Positions 36,093-45,147 of a DNA stretch of 64,000 nt are shown here, piece by piece. Location: positions 425,460 through 489,459 of the forward strand of contig JACDDU010000003.1 in assembly GCA_013816845.1 (NCBI GenBank), given 5' to 3'. The notes beneath the pieces were generated by a model. It worked only from the letters and a program-made list of their open reading frames with translations, was not told the DNA's origin and did not search any database. Positions within the stretch are counted from its first letter, which is position 1; every line of letters begins with the position of its first letter. The position numbers and the translations under genes were made by a program. Source of the DNA: Gammaproteobacteria bacterium (lineage in GTDB: Bacteria > Pseudomonadota > Gammaproteobacteria > DSM-16500).

Positions 36093-37280
36093 ATGTTCCG
36101 ACAGAATTTAAAAATTATTCTTATCATCTGTTTAATTTCATCATTGGGACGATTTGTACTGGATAGCTATTTACCCTCGCTGCCTGCGATCAGTCATTAC
36201 TTCATGATTTCTGATAAGCGGACGCAGTTAACCCTTACGCTTTATTTATTAGGCTTTAGTTTATCTCAACTGATCTACGGACCTTTGTCAGATCGCTATG
36301 GACGAAGGACCATTATTTTAATTGGATTGGGAATTTTTTTAACCGGAAGTCTAATTTGCACTTTAGCGTTATCACCGATGATTTTACTTTTATCAAGATT
36401 AGTCGCAGGAATTGGAGCAGGTGCTTGTGGCGTACTAAATCGCGCTATTGCGAGCGATTGTTTTAAGGGAGCAGATTTTTCACAAGCGTGGTCTTATACA
36501 ACATCTGCGTTGGTTTTAACGCTGGTATTTGCACCCATTTTAGGTGGTTATGTGCAGGATGTATTGGGTTGGCGTGGTAATTTTTTTATTGCTACGATAT
36601 TTGTTATTGCGGTATTTATTATTATTTTGCAATTTTTACCTGAAACTAAAAATAGTTTGACACAACCCAACTTAAAAATTCGGGCGGTCATAGTTTCCTA
36701 TTATCGAATTTTATTCAGTAAAACTTTCTTCATGTGTACATTGTGTTACACGTTAGCCTTTTCTGGGTTGATTCTTTATTTTCAAATTAGTCCTTTACTC
36801 TTTATTAATGTGTATGGATTAACTGCAACACAATACGGCTGGTCATCGCTTGTCATTGCAGGAAGTTATCTAGTCGGTGGCATTTTAGTGACGAAGCTTG
36901 CGCATCATCTCAGCATCCAAGCATTATTATTTATCGGTACCATTTTATTAATTAGCGGTGGAGTGATGATGTTGCTCGCTTATTATTGTAATCAAGCTTA
37001 TTTATTAGCAGTTTTGCTCCCTGCCGCCGTGTATGTTTTGGGTGCGCGCATTGTCATTCCTAATGCCATTGCGGGCTCCATGGAGGAATTCCGACATTTA
37101 AACGGCAGCAGTTCTGCTTTGATTGGCTGCATTCAAATGTTGGGGTCATCGATGATTAGTTTATTAATCACAAATTTTAGTTATAAAACCCCTTATCCAT
37201 TAGGGCTCTTTTTAACCGTCCTTGGCTTACTCAGCTTGACTGTGGTGTTCTTTATAAAACAACATCGTGTCCCTTGCTAA
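36093..37280 (+). CDS. MFS transporter, Bcr/CflA-type (DHA1)
   Basis: The 395-residue, twelve-helix carrier has the Bcr/CflA features DSYLPSLPAI in helix 1, LIYGPLSDRYGRR (motif A) and SRLVAGIGAGACGVLNRAIASD (motif B/C region). Members export drugs, cysteine or siderophores. A strong AAGGAG precedes the ATG by 6 nt. The Fur-like box upstream suggests iron regulation and hence a possible siderophore or iron-related export role, which is inference. Confidence 0.88.
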   Translation: MFRQNLKIILIICLISSLGRFVLDSYLPSLPAISHYFMISDKRTQLTLTLYLLGFSLSQLIYGPLSDRYGRRTIILIGLGIFLTGSLICTLALSPMILLLSRLVAGIGAGACGVLNRAIASDCFKGADFSQAWSYTTSALVLTLVFAPILGGYVQDVLGWRGNFFIATIFVIAVFIIILQFLPETKNSLTQPNLKIRAVIVSYYRILFSKTFFMCTLCYTLAFSGLILYFQISPLLFINVYGLTATQYGWSSLVIAGSYLVGGILVTKLAHHLSIQALLFIGTILLISGGVMMLLAYYCNQAYLLAVLLPAAVYVLGARIVIPNAIAGSMEEFRHLNGSSSALIGCIQMLGSSMISLLITNFSYKTPYPLGLFLTVLGLLSLTVVFFIKQHRVPC

Positions 37281-37553
37281 CTAAATATCAGTGCGGTTAA
37301 AGCTTTTAACCGTGACGCGGTCATTGAGAAATTGGATGTCAATTTGAACATTTTTGTCTTTCCAGGTTGCAGCCGTCCCCGCAAACCCGCCAATAGCAAT
37401 TTGTTCGGTTGAGGTGGGTTCGCCAAGTATTGAAATCACCTCTCTCATCGGCATATTTCTTTTAATATCATCAAAATTATCTTGGGTGACTTTAGAACAA
37501 GCCACGATGAAGAAGCTAAAGACCAGCATCAATAAAATTTTAAAATTTTTCAA
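37281..37553 (-). CDS. small lipoprotein, SmpA/OmlA (DUF3862-like) domain
   Basis: The 90-residue protein has a lipoprotein signal peptide with lipobox FIVAC (Cys19) and the short BamE-like fold: a helix with NMPMREVISILGEPT, then strands ending VQIDIQFLNDRVTVKSF. E. coli BamE has the same fold; this protein is more like short DUF3862 members whose function is unknown. It is convergent with the MFS gene, whose stop abuts. Confidence 0.82.
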   Translation of the reverse strand: MKNFKILLMLVFSFFIVACSKVTQDNFDDIKRNMPMREVISILGEPTSTEQIAIGGFAGTAATWKDKNVQIDIQFLNDRVTVKSFNRTDI

Positions 37554-37796
37554 TGGCTTATTCCTTTTTTTCTATAAAATGATTTTTATTAATGACATTT
37601 ATCCCACAGGTATCATCTTTCTCTCAAGGAAGAATAGAGTAATCAACATTTATAACTCAAGCAATCTATCTTAATAAAATCTTATAGTTACCTCCATTCA
37701 ACCTAAGAAGGCGAAGGCTAACTAAACCCTTAATTCTATGTTCATTTTTGGGTTCTATACTAGTTATCAGCACTACTAATAAATGAGAAAGAAAAT

Positions 37797-40427
37797 ATGT
37801 TTGCGAACACTTTGCCCTTAATTCAATTAAATCCCACTCACTTGGAGGGCGTTCGCGATAATTTGCTGATGACGACTTTGCTTCGTCATAGCGATCAGCA
37901 GTTACGCCTGCATGAGAAGCTCAACATTCTATTTGAGTTGCGAACTAATTATTTAACTAAAGCGAAAGAAAGTGATGACCATGCTTTCTATAATTTTGTG
38001 CAATATGGTTCTCCAGACTTATTTCCGCTGGTACAAGAATTAATTAAACGCGGGTTATTAATTGAAACCCTCCACGGCATTAGATTGGAAAAACTAATTG
38101 ATCAATTTATTCAGCTTTTCAAAAACGCTAAAGATCGTACGCCCGTATTATTAGATGAATATAATCAGAAACTAACTGAGTTAAAAACTGATATAAAAAA
38201 ATTTCCCGTCATCTTTAAAGCGAATCACATTGACTATACTACACTCACGCGCGGCAAAAAATATCCACTGCATTTAACCACGCTGTTTTCTATGTACGAC
38301 TATGAAGTTTCAATTCCCGACTATGACCTTTTATTGCGTCATCGCGGACAAGGAAAAATTGGCGTTGTTTATGAAGTAGCAGAGCCTATTCATTCCAAAA
38401 GCAAATTAGAAGGGGGCGTGTTTGGATTGATTCGTAAATTAGTTGGAAAAGTAACAGTTAAAGCTGGAAAAGCAATTTTCACAGAATATGGAAAAGATGA
38501 AGCTAAAGCTAAAAATGAATTAAATGCAAAAGATGAAATACAAAAAGCTTATACAAAAAAATCTTATATTGTCAAAAGTTCCAAAATAAATGATCCCTTA
38601 GGCAATAAAAAAGAAATTGAATATGAAGCAACTATTGCTAAAGATCTTCCCGATCTGCATGCGAAGATGATGATTGAAACGCCTGCCCAGGCCCACTTGG
38701 TCATGGAATATTTTCCTAGAATGAATTTAAAGTCAGCATTGAATTCAATGGTTGTACCAAATGACAATTATGGACGTTTTATTTTAGATTTCTCGTTACA
38801 ATTAATTGCTGCTTATCAGGATCAAATTGTCAGAAGAGATATCATACATGGGGATATTAAGCCTGAAAATATTAGAGTGAGCGTTAACTCAAAAGATAAG
38901 GAAGGAAAGATCTTTAGTAACTTCAAATTGATCGATTTTAATTTAAGTGTAAAGAAAGAAAAAGCAGCGGAGTGGAACAAAGTTCAAGGTACCCCCGGTT
39001 TTGTTGCTCCTGAAGTGCTAATCAATATCGTGGGCGAGCATAACGATGTCTTTAGTCTCGGAGTCGTTATGGTGGAAACGATATTATCAACATCTGGAAA
39101 GCTTTACTTATTTAATCATTACCTTCAGCAAACGAAACAGTTAATTTCTAATATCGAAAATCCGGCTGATTTTCAACAACCTCATGCTGATCTTGTTAGG
39201 GAATTACTAGAAGTGGCTAAAACTGAAATTTATAAAATCGACCTATCTCAAAAATTGAAATTTGAATATTTTAGCCTGCTGCAGACAATGTTGAATTCTG
39301 ATGTTAGCCAGCGATCTTCCTTAGAAAAAGCTAAACACATTCTTGAAGACATTAACCATCAGTTGGATATGAGAGGAGCACGACCTGGAGTACAGGAACA
39401 GGCTAACTTAGTTATCGAAAGAGCCAATCAAGCGCGCGTGGCGCTGTTAGAGATTGAAAAAAAATCTGAAGAATTGAATATTGGCTTTAACAATCACCTC
39501 GTAGAAAATAATGAACGAAACATTCTTTCACTCTCATCTCCAGAGTCATTACAGGAGGCTTTACACTACATACCTGATTCAAATTCAATTTCGAACAATA
39601 ACAATAACAATAACAATAACAATAACAATAACAATAACAATAACAATAACAATAACAATAACAATAACAATAACGTAAACCTTGACGCCCTTTCCTCTAG
39701 ATTTAAAACAATTTTATCCGATGCAAGCCAAGGTTTTAAAGGTGAAGCGTTGGCCATGTTGTTAGATAAACTTGGTATTGAATATCTTAAAGGTGCTTCT
39801 TCTTCGGATGAGATTGCTATAAAAATAAATGATTTATTTATGAAGTTTGAAGCAACTTTAAATCGATTGTTAGATTATTCTAGGCGTCTAGATGACCTTA
39901 GTACGGTTAAAAACCGGGAAGTTCGTGTGCGTATGAACCAACTTGCAACCGAGTTAGATGAAATATTTATCATGCATCGTAAATCTCCGGTAACCTTAGA
40001 CAATTTAGTTACATTAAATGATTCTATGGAAAAGAAATTAAAGGTTTTAGAAAATAAAATTGTTGATTTAGAAAAAGAAGATGTTGCACAAATACTTATC
40101 CAGAAAAAAGAATTAGAAGCAGGTAAACTTGCTATTCTTTTTGCGATTGATCATTATAAAAATTCCACAAAATCATTCATGACGTCTCTATTCAATCGTC
40201 GTGCTTTTTCGCCGACAAGAATGAAGGAGATGCAACAGATCGTTACGATAGTACACAAAGCTAAAACTTTAGAATCGTTGACCAGAGAAGTGTCAGTCCA
40301 ACTTAACGCCATGAATAATGGTCCTTTCTTTTTTAGCCAAAGTTTATTGAAAATTAACCTCGCGCAGGCTCTTAGTGATATTCAAGAAAATAGTAATTCT
40401 GTAAAGCAATCCGTTAAACTAAGGTAA
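37797..40427 (+). CDS. Ser/Thr-protein-kinase-like protein with 27-Asn tract, candidate Dot/Icm effector
   Basis: The 876-residue protein has an unassigned helical N-terminus (1-170), a eukaryotic-type kinase domain (about 175-460) and a helical C-terminus (640-876). Kinase motifs are the P-loop GQGKIGVVYE (184-193), hinge LVMEYF, catalytic HGDIKPENI (351-359, HRD changed to HGD), DFN in place of DFG (380-382), GTPGFVAPEV and DVFSLGVVMVE. Catalytic Asp, Lys and Asn are kept. Residues 600-626 are all Asn. Host-directed kinases are known Dot/Icm effectors (LegK family in Legionella). Secretion is inferred. Confidence 0.8.
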   Translation: MFANTLPLIQLNPTHLEGVRDNLLMTTLLRHSDQQLRLHEKLNILFELRTNYLTKAKESDDHAFYNFVQYGSPDLFPLVQELIKRGLLIETLHGIRLEKLIDQFIQLFKNAKDRTPVLLDEYNQKLTELKTDIKKFPVIFKANHIDYTTLTRGKKYPLHLTTLFSMYDYEVSIPDYDLLLRHRGQGKIGVVYEVAEPIHSKSKLEGGVFGLIRKLVGKVTVKAGKAIFTEYGKDEAKAKNELNAKDEIQKAYTKKSYIVKSSKINDPLGNKKEIEYEATIAKDLPDLHAKMMIETPAQAHLVMEYFPRMNLKSALNSMVVPNDNYGRFILDFSLQLIAAYQDQIVRRDIIHGDIKPENIRVSVNSKDKEGKIFSNFKLIDFNLSVKKEKAAEWNKVQGTPGFVAPEVLINIVGEHNDVFSLGVVMVETILSTSGKLYLFNHYLQQTKQLISNIENPADFQQPHADLVRELLEVAKTEIYKIDLSQKLKFEYFSLLQTMLNSDVSQRSSLEKAKHILEDINHQLDMRGARPGVQEQANLVIERANQARVALLEIEKKSEELNIGFNNHLVENNERNILSLSSPESLQEALHYIPDSNSISNNNNNNNNNNNNNNNNNNNNNNNNNNNVNLDALSSRFKTILSDASQGFKGEALAMLLDKLGIEYLKGASSSDEIAIKINDLFMKFEATLNRLLDYSRRLDDLSTVKNREVRVRMNQLATELDEIFIMHRKSPVTLDNLVTLNDSMEKKLKVLENKIVDLEKEDVAQILIQKKELEAGKLAILFAIDHYKNSTKSFMTSLFNRRAFSPTRMKEMQQIVTIVHKAKTLESLTREVSVQLNAMNNGPFFFSQSLLKINLAQALSDIQENSNSVKQSVKLR
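39594..39674 (+). repeat. AACAAT hexanucleotide repeat, 13.5 copies
   Basis: Eighty-one bases of perfectly alternating AAC and AAT codons encode 27 asparagines inside the kinase gene. Changes in unit number would lengthen or shorten the linker between kinase and C-terminal domain without shifting frame. Confidence 0.97.
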
Positions 40428-40453
40428 GATTATTTTAAAAAAAGGTATTTCTT

Positions 40454-41428
40454 ATGACTTTAGAAAAAGTCATTCCTACCAAAGAATTTTCTATCATTGA
40501 AACGTATTTTAAAAATAAAACCCTGACCCGCGATGATGTTGAGCTTGGTATTGGTGATGATGCTGCCTTATTAAGGTTGCCATCTGCGCAATTATTGGTT
40601 TTATCGACAGATACGTTAATTAAGGGTGTGCATTTTCCCGAAAACACGGCGGCTTATGATATTGGCTATAAAGCCTTAGCGGTAAACTTAAGCGATCTTG
40701 CTGCCATGGGCGCATTGCCTGCATGGTTTAGCTTAGCATTAACTTTGCCATTAGCTGATACAAGTTGGCTGCAAGACTTTACGCAAGGATTATTTAATTT
40801 AGCAAAAGAATTTAACGTGCAATTAGTCGGGGGAGATACGACGCGTGGTGCATTATCAATCACCATCCAAGCGCTTGGATGGGTTCCACCGCATCAGGCG
40901 CTGCGTCGTAGTGGTGCGAAAGTCGGTGATAAAATTTATGTAAGTGGCACGATGGGCGATGCAGGGTTGGGTTTGCAAGTTGCGCTCGGCAAAATGACTT
41001 TATCATCAAAAGATAATCAACTTGTACTCAATCGATTAAATCAACCTTTTCCTAAAGTAAAATTAGGTATGCTTCTGCGAACTTTTGCTACGAGTGCAAT
41101 TGATCTTTCTGATGGATTGTATGCCGATTTAAATCACATTCTCACTCAAAGTCAGGTGGGCGCAGAAATTAATACCGATAATTTACCTTTGTCAGTAACG
41201 CTCAAAAAATATCTATCACCTCAAGATGCCAAAATATACGCACTTACGGCAGGTGATGATTATGAATTATGTTTTACTATTCCGCTTGCGAAGGAAATCG
41301 AATTTTTGCAAATGATACAAACTGCACAAATGAATTGCACTTGCATTGGGGAAGTTAAATCGGAGCCGGGCATCCAGTTAACTGGTTTCATTGGATCTTT
41401 GCCCACACAAGGCTATCAGCATTTCTAA
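40454..41428 (+). CDS. thiL: thiamine-monophosphate kinase
   Basis: The 324-residue enzyme phosphorylates thiamine-P to thiamine-PP. It has GIGDDAALL, LVLSTDTLIKGVHFP, the ATP/Mg segment VGGDTTRGALSIT, SGTMGDAGLG, IDLSDGLYADL and AGDDYELCFTI. Length is typical. It lies alone, 26 bp after the kinase gene, rather than beside nusB as in many genomes. Confidence 0.95.
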   Translation: MTLEKVIPTKEFSIIETYFKNKTLTRDDVELGIGDDAALLRLPSAQLLVLSTDTLIKGVHFPENTAAYDIGYKALAVNLSDLAAMGALPAWFSLALTLPLADTSWLQDFTQGLFNLAKEFNVQLVGGDTTRGALSITIQALGWVPPHQALRRSGAKVGDKIYVSGTMGDAGLGLQVALGKMTLSSKDNQLVLNRLNQPFPKVKLGMLLRTFATSAIDLSDGLYADLNHILTQSQVGAEINTDNLPLSVTLKKYLSPQDAKIYALTAGDDYELCFTIPLAKEIEFLQMIQTAQMNCTCIGEVKSEPGIQLTGFIGSLPTQGYQHF

Positions 41429-41551
41429 ATCGAGGTTACATTGATTATTGGCTTGCTCGCTGTGATTCCCGGGTTGACGTAGTCGAAATAGTATTCGAAG
41501 TGCACTTAAGCCGATCGACCCTGGCAGCAAACTGATGGTTCAAAGTATCAA

Positions 41552-42673
41552 CTATGCCACCCTAATTCCCATTGCCTCCAACATACTGCGATTAACTTTA
41601 TTGACATCATACTTTTCAACTGCTACTTGGCGGCTCACTTCACCCATCCCGCTAATTTTTTCTGGGTGTAAAATGAAATACGCCATAGCCTTGTATAAGG
41701 CGTCAACATTTTGCACGGGAATGAGAAATCCATTTTTAGAAGGAATGACAGTTTCTTTACACCCGGGCGTATCGGTGGTAATGATCGGTTTCCCCATCGC
41801 CATTGCTTCAAGGACGGTTCGCGGCATGCCTTCGTTCCAAGAAGGCAAAACGTAAACTGAGGAATCTGCGATGCTATCTCTCACATCAGAAAGCTTACCT
41901 AAAAACTCAATGTCACCTTGTTTGATCCAGTTATCAAGTTCTTGCTGGCTCACTGATTCTGGATTCGTATCTCGCCATCCTACTAGTTTGAATCGAACAT
42001 GAGGATACTGTTTTTTTAGCTTGGCTGCTGCACTGACATATTCGCAAACCCCTTTACAATACAATAATCGTGCGATCATTAAAAAGGAAACGTCTGCAGG
42101 CTGAGGGGCAGGATAAAAAGCTTGGCAATCCACCCCTGAACCATTAAAAATGGCCACGGGTTTTTGCGAAGTAATTAAATTTTCTTTAATAAAAAATGCC
42201 AAGTTATCAGGGTTTTGAAAAAATACTTTGGTGTTCTGACTCAGTGCAGTTTTCAATAGTTTTCTTGCAATTTTCCCAATCAATTTACTTTTTAAATTGT
42301 GATTTGAAAAGGCATAGCCGGTTCCCGTCATGAGGGAATAAATTTGGGAAATCCCAGCAAGTTGCGCTGCAAGCGAAGCATAAACCACAGGTTTAATCGT
42401 ATAAGAAAAGACTATAGATGGTTTTTCTTTGCGAAAAATGTTTCTAAGCGCAATAAGTAATTTAATATCTTTTAGCGGATTGGTGCCATTTCGTTGCAAG
42501 GGGATATCAATAAAACGAATATTTTTAGTTTCTAAAATTTTTTTTACATCAAGATCGTGTGGAGCTAACGCAACGACTTCAAAATCTCTTTTTAAAAATT
42601 CTTGCATGAGTTGCAGTCGAAAATTAATCAGAGAATCGGCATAACTTGCGACAACAAAAATTTTATCCTTCAT
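41552..42673 (-). CDS. glycosyltransferase family 4 protein
   Basis: The 373-residue protein has the GT-B two-domain plan of family 4. The acceptor domain has MTGTGYAFSN and the donor domain has FLMIARLLYCKGV and the retaining signature SWNEGMPRTVLEAMAMGKPIITT (E-x7-E). It resembles PglA-type transferases that add HexNAc to lipid-linked sugars; the real substrate is unknown. It has no glycan cluster around it. Confidence 0.88.
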   Translation of the reverse strand: MKDKIFVVASYADSLINFRLQLMQEFLKRDFEVVALAPHDLDVKKILETKNIRFIDIPLQRNGTNPLKDIKLLIALRNIFRKEKPSIVFSYTIKPVVYASLAAQLAGISQIYSLMTGTGYAFSNHNLKSKLIGKIARKLLKTALSQNTKVFFQNPDNLAFFIKENLITSQKPVAIFNGSGVDCQAFYPAPQPADVSFLMIARLLYCKGVCEYVSAAAKLKKQYPHVRFKLVGWRDTNPESVSQQELDNWIKQGDIEFLGKLSDVRDSIADSSVYVLPSWNEGMPRTVLEAMAMGKPIITTDTPGCKETVIPSKNGFLIPVQNVDALYKAMAYFILHPEKISGMGEVSRQVAVEKYDVNKVNRSMLEAMGIRVA

Positions 42674-42802
42674 ATCAAACCTTACTTCCTTGGATTTTTT
42701 CTTAAAAGGAATTTATCACACAGAAATTTAAATCGCCATGATGCATGATTGAGGGCAGTGTGCAAAAAAGGGGTAATCAGGGTGGTCGGGACTTCATGCG
42801 AT

Positions 42803-42875
<73 letters not shown>

Positions 42876-42997
42876 AACAAAGAAGTGCCTATTTAACCGA
42901 TACATGAATAAGCAGTCAAGTAGAACATGCATTTTGATCGTTGCCTTCAAGCTTTTTTTTCACTAAGGTAGAAATTATCCATTGCAAGGGGCGAGTG

Positions 42998-43726
42998 ATG
43001 TATACCGTGGCGATTATTGTTAGTACATTTGGTTATCACTGGGAAGAAGTTTTGACGCCTTATCTTGTTTTTGAAGCAAATGGCTGGCAAGCGCTTTTTT
43101 TCACCCTTGATGGCAAGCAGCCTACTGCCGATCCAAACAGTGTGGTCATTAGGCCTTTATTATGTCATGTGGGTTTAGGGACCAAGCCTGAGTTTGCGCC
43201 AAGCAGTGAAATTGGTTTAAAATTTTTGCAGGCCCTGCAAAATAATATGCAAGCGGTTGATGAAATTTCCATTAAAGATATTGATGCCCTCTACGTTGCC
43301 GGTGGGCATGGTGCCTTATTTGACATCAACGTTGCTTTAAGCGTACACAAAAAAATTAAAGAAGCTTTTGAAGCGGGTAAAATTATCAGTGCTGTGTGCC
43401 ACGGCGTATCTGCATTGGCTTTTGTTCAAGAGAGTAATCAAGCTATTGTAAAAGGTAAAAAGATAACTTGTTTTCCAGATCTTGAAGATGATTTGTTGAT
43501 CCCTTTAGGATTAGTCGATAAAAAGTTTTTGCCTCTGCCGTATCGTAACGAACAAAAATTACGGGAAGCAGGTGCTTTGATGGACGTAAGTCAACGCTTG
43601 CTTAGTTTGTTAAATCCGAGCTATTACGTCGTGGATTTTCCCTTTGTAACAGGGGTGGGACCAAAAGCTGCGCAAGACGTGGCAGAAGCTGTGGCAACGC
43701 TAGGATCAACGCCGCAGACTTTATGA
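42998..43726 (+). CDS. DJ-1/PfpI family protein (Hsp31-like)
   Basis: The 242-residue protein has the class I glutamine-amidotransferase-like fold with the nucleophile elbow [11 protein letters not shown], an upstream glutamate ([11 protein letters not shown]) and [10 protein letters not shown]. The pattern resembles Hsp31/YajL-like glyoxalase III or chaperone proteins. AAGGGG a few bases before the ATG at 42998 sets the start. Its 3' end overlaps the convergent yggX by 6 bp. Confidence 0.85.
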   Translation: MYTVAIIVSTFGYHWEEVLTPYLVFEANGWQALFFTLDGKQPTADPNSVVIRPLLCHVGLGTKPEFAPSSEIGLKFLQALQNNMQAVDEISIKDIDALYVAGGHGALFDINVALSVHKKIKEAFEAGKIISAVCHGVSALAFVQESNQAIVKGKKITCFPDLEDDLLIPLGLVDKKFLPLPYRNEQKLREAGALMDVSQRLLSLLNPSYYVVDFPFVTGVGPKAAQDVAEAVATLGSTPQTL

Positions 43727-43990
43727 ATGACCAACAAACCCAGGCGGTTTCTCTGAGCCATCACCAAATAAAAATTTTTCCATCTCAGTCAGCAAAAACG
43801 TTTTGGCTTTAGGGTCAATCATGCTTAATCGGTATTCATTAATGAGCATGGTTTGATGTGCTTGCCAATTTTTCCAAGCTTCTTGGGAAATATTTTCAAA
43901 AATCCGTTGACCTAACGCCCCGGGTAAAGGTGGTGAAAGTAGTGCGTCAGCTTGCTTTTTTAATTTTTGACAAAAAATACTACGTACCAT
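43721..43990 (-). CDS. yggX: YggX, Fe(2+)-trafficking protein
   Basis: The 89-residue protein has the family opening [15 protein letters not shown] with Cys7, [27 protein letters not shown] and MEKFLFG. YggX protects Fe-S clusters and limits iron-driven damage. It lies 29 bp after mutY on the same strand, the usual mutY-yggX operon, and MutY itself has a 4Fe-4S cluster. Confidence 0.95.
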   Translation of the reverse strand: MVRSIFCQKLKKQADALLSPPLPGALGQRIFENISQEAWKNWQAHQTMLINEYRLSMIDPKAKTFLLTEMEKFLFGDGSEKPPGFVGHS

Positions 43991-44019
43991 GGGATTTCCA
44001 CTAGTTTAAAAAAACGTCA

Positions 44020-45147
44020 TTATATACTGACCTGATAATTTTCAGCTAACCCTTTTAATAGCGTTAAGATGGGTTTGGGTATGCCTAATTTTTGCGGCTG
44101 CTTTAAATCAAACCAAATAGCATCGGCGGGTAAGCATTTTTTTTTGGTTAGATTAATTATAAGCAGGTGCATTTCTAAATGAAAATGCGTAAAAGTATGC
44201 CGAATGAGGGGTAACTTCTCGTAATTCTTAATTTTTACATTGAAAGTGGTTTGGCTAAATCGTGTAAATTTGGGTTCACTGGGAAGTCCCTCGACTTCGG
44301 GTAAACTCCATAGACCGCCCCAAATTCCTTGGCTCTCACGTTTTTGTAAAACCACGGTTGAACCATGACAGAAAACTAAAAAAGTAGCGCTTTTAGTGGG
44401 TAATTTCGCACTCGGTTTTTTTACGGGCAGAAGGTGGGTGAGATTTTGGTGATGGGCTTGGCACCTTTGGACGAGTGGACAGATTAGGCATTTAGGATTT
44501 TTTGGCAAGCAAACGAGCGCGCCCAAATCCATTAAAGCTTGCGTATAATCAGCAAAGTTTTTTTTCTTAGGTTGATTGTAAGCGGCCCATTGCCATAACT
44601 GTTTCTGAGCAATTTTTTCAATTGTGGGGTTTTGAAGCGCATAATATCTAGCGAGGACACGTTTGACATTCCCATCTAAAATAACGCCAGGCTGATCAAA
44701 AGCTAACGAACAAATTGCCCCAGCCGTGGTACGTCCAATACCTGGCAGGGTGGTAAGAATATCTACATCAGCAGGAAATTCACCTTTAAACTCAGTAGCT
44801 ATTAATTGAGCGGTCTTATGCAAGAGCCTGGCACGTCGGTAATATCCTAAACCCGTCCAAACATGTAACACTTCATCTTCATGTGCATTAGCTAAGCATT
44901 GAACTGTAGGGAAGCGGGCGATAAAACGTAGAAAATAATCATGTACCGTTCTGACTTGTGTTTGCTGCAACATAATTTCCGAAATCCAAACTCGATAAGG
45001 CGTTTTATTAAGTTGCCAGGGCAAATTTTTGCGACCTTTTTTCGAAAACCAACGAAGTAATACTGGATAAATAGGTTGGCCAAACGGGTGTTCTAGGGGG
45101 GCGGTGGAGGAAAGTTGCAAATTTTTACCACGTTCGAGGATTTTCAT
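44020..45147 (-). CDS. mutY: adenine DNA glycosylase MutY
   Basis: The 375-residue enzyme excises A opposite 8-oxoG. It has PWQLNKTPYRVWISEIMLQQTQV with the catalytic Glu, the HhH motif LPGIGRTTAGAI, catalytic Asp in ILDGNVKRVLAR, the 4Fe-4S ligands C-x6-C-x2-C-x5-C (CLPKNPKCLICPLVQRC), and a C-terminal NUDIX-like 8-oxoG recognition domain. Its ATG lies 23 nt inside the 3' end of the hutG-like gene, so they are coupled. Confidence 0.95.
   Translation of the reverse strand: MKILERGKNLQLSSTAPLEHPFGQPIYPVLLRWFSKKGRKNLPWQLNKTPYRVWISEIMLQQTQVRTVHDYFLRFIARFPTVQCLANAHEDEVLHVWTGLGYYRRARLLHKTAQLIATEFKGEFPADVDILTTLPGIGRTTAGAICSLAFDQPGVILDGNVKRVLARYYALQNPTIEKIAQKQLWQWAAYNQPKKKNFADYTQALMDLGALVCLPKNPKCLICPLVQRCQAHHQNLTHLLPVKKPSAKLPTKSATFLVFCHGSTVVLQKRESQGIWGGLWSLPEVEGLPSEPKFTRFSQTTFNVKIKNYEKLPLIRHTFTHFHLEMHLLIINLTKKKCLPADAIWFDLKQPQKLGIPKPILTLLKGLAENYQVSI

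Noticed and set aside
39566-39757. Poly-leucine minus-strand frame
   Set aside because: It is the reverse complement of the AACAAT repeat of the kinase gene.
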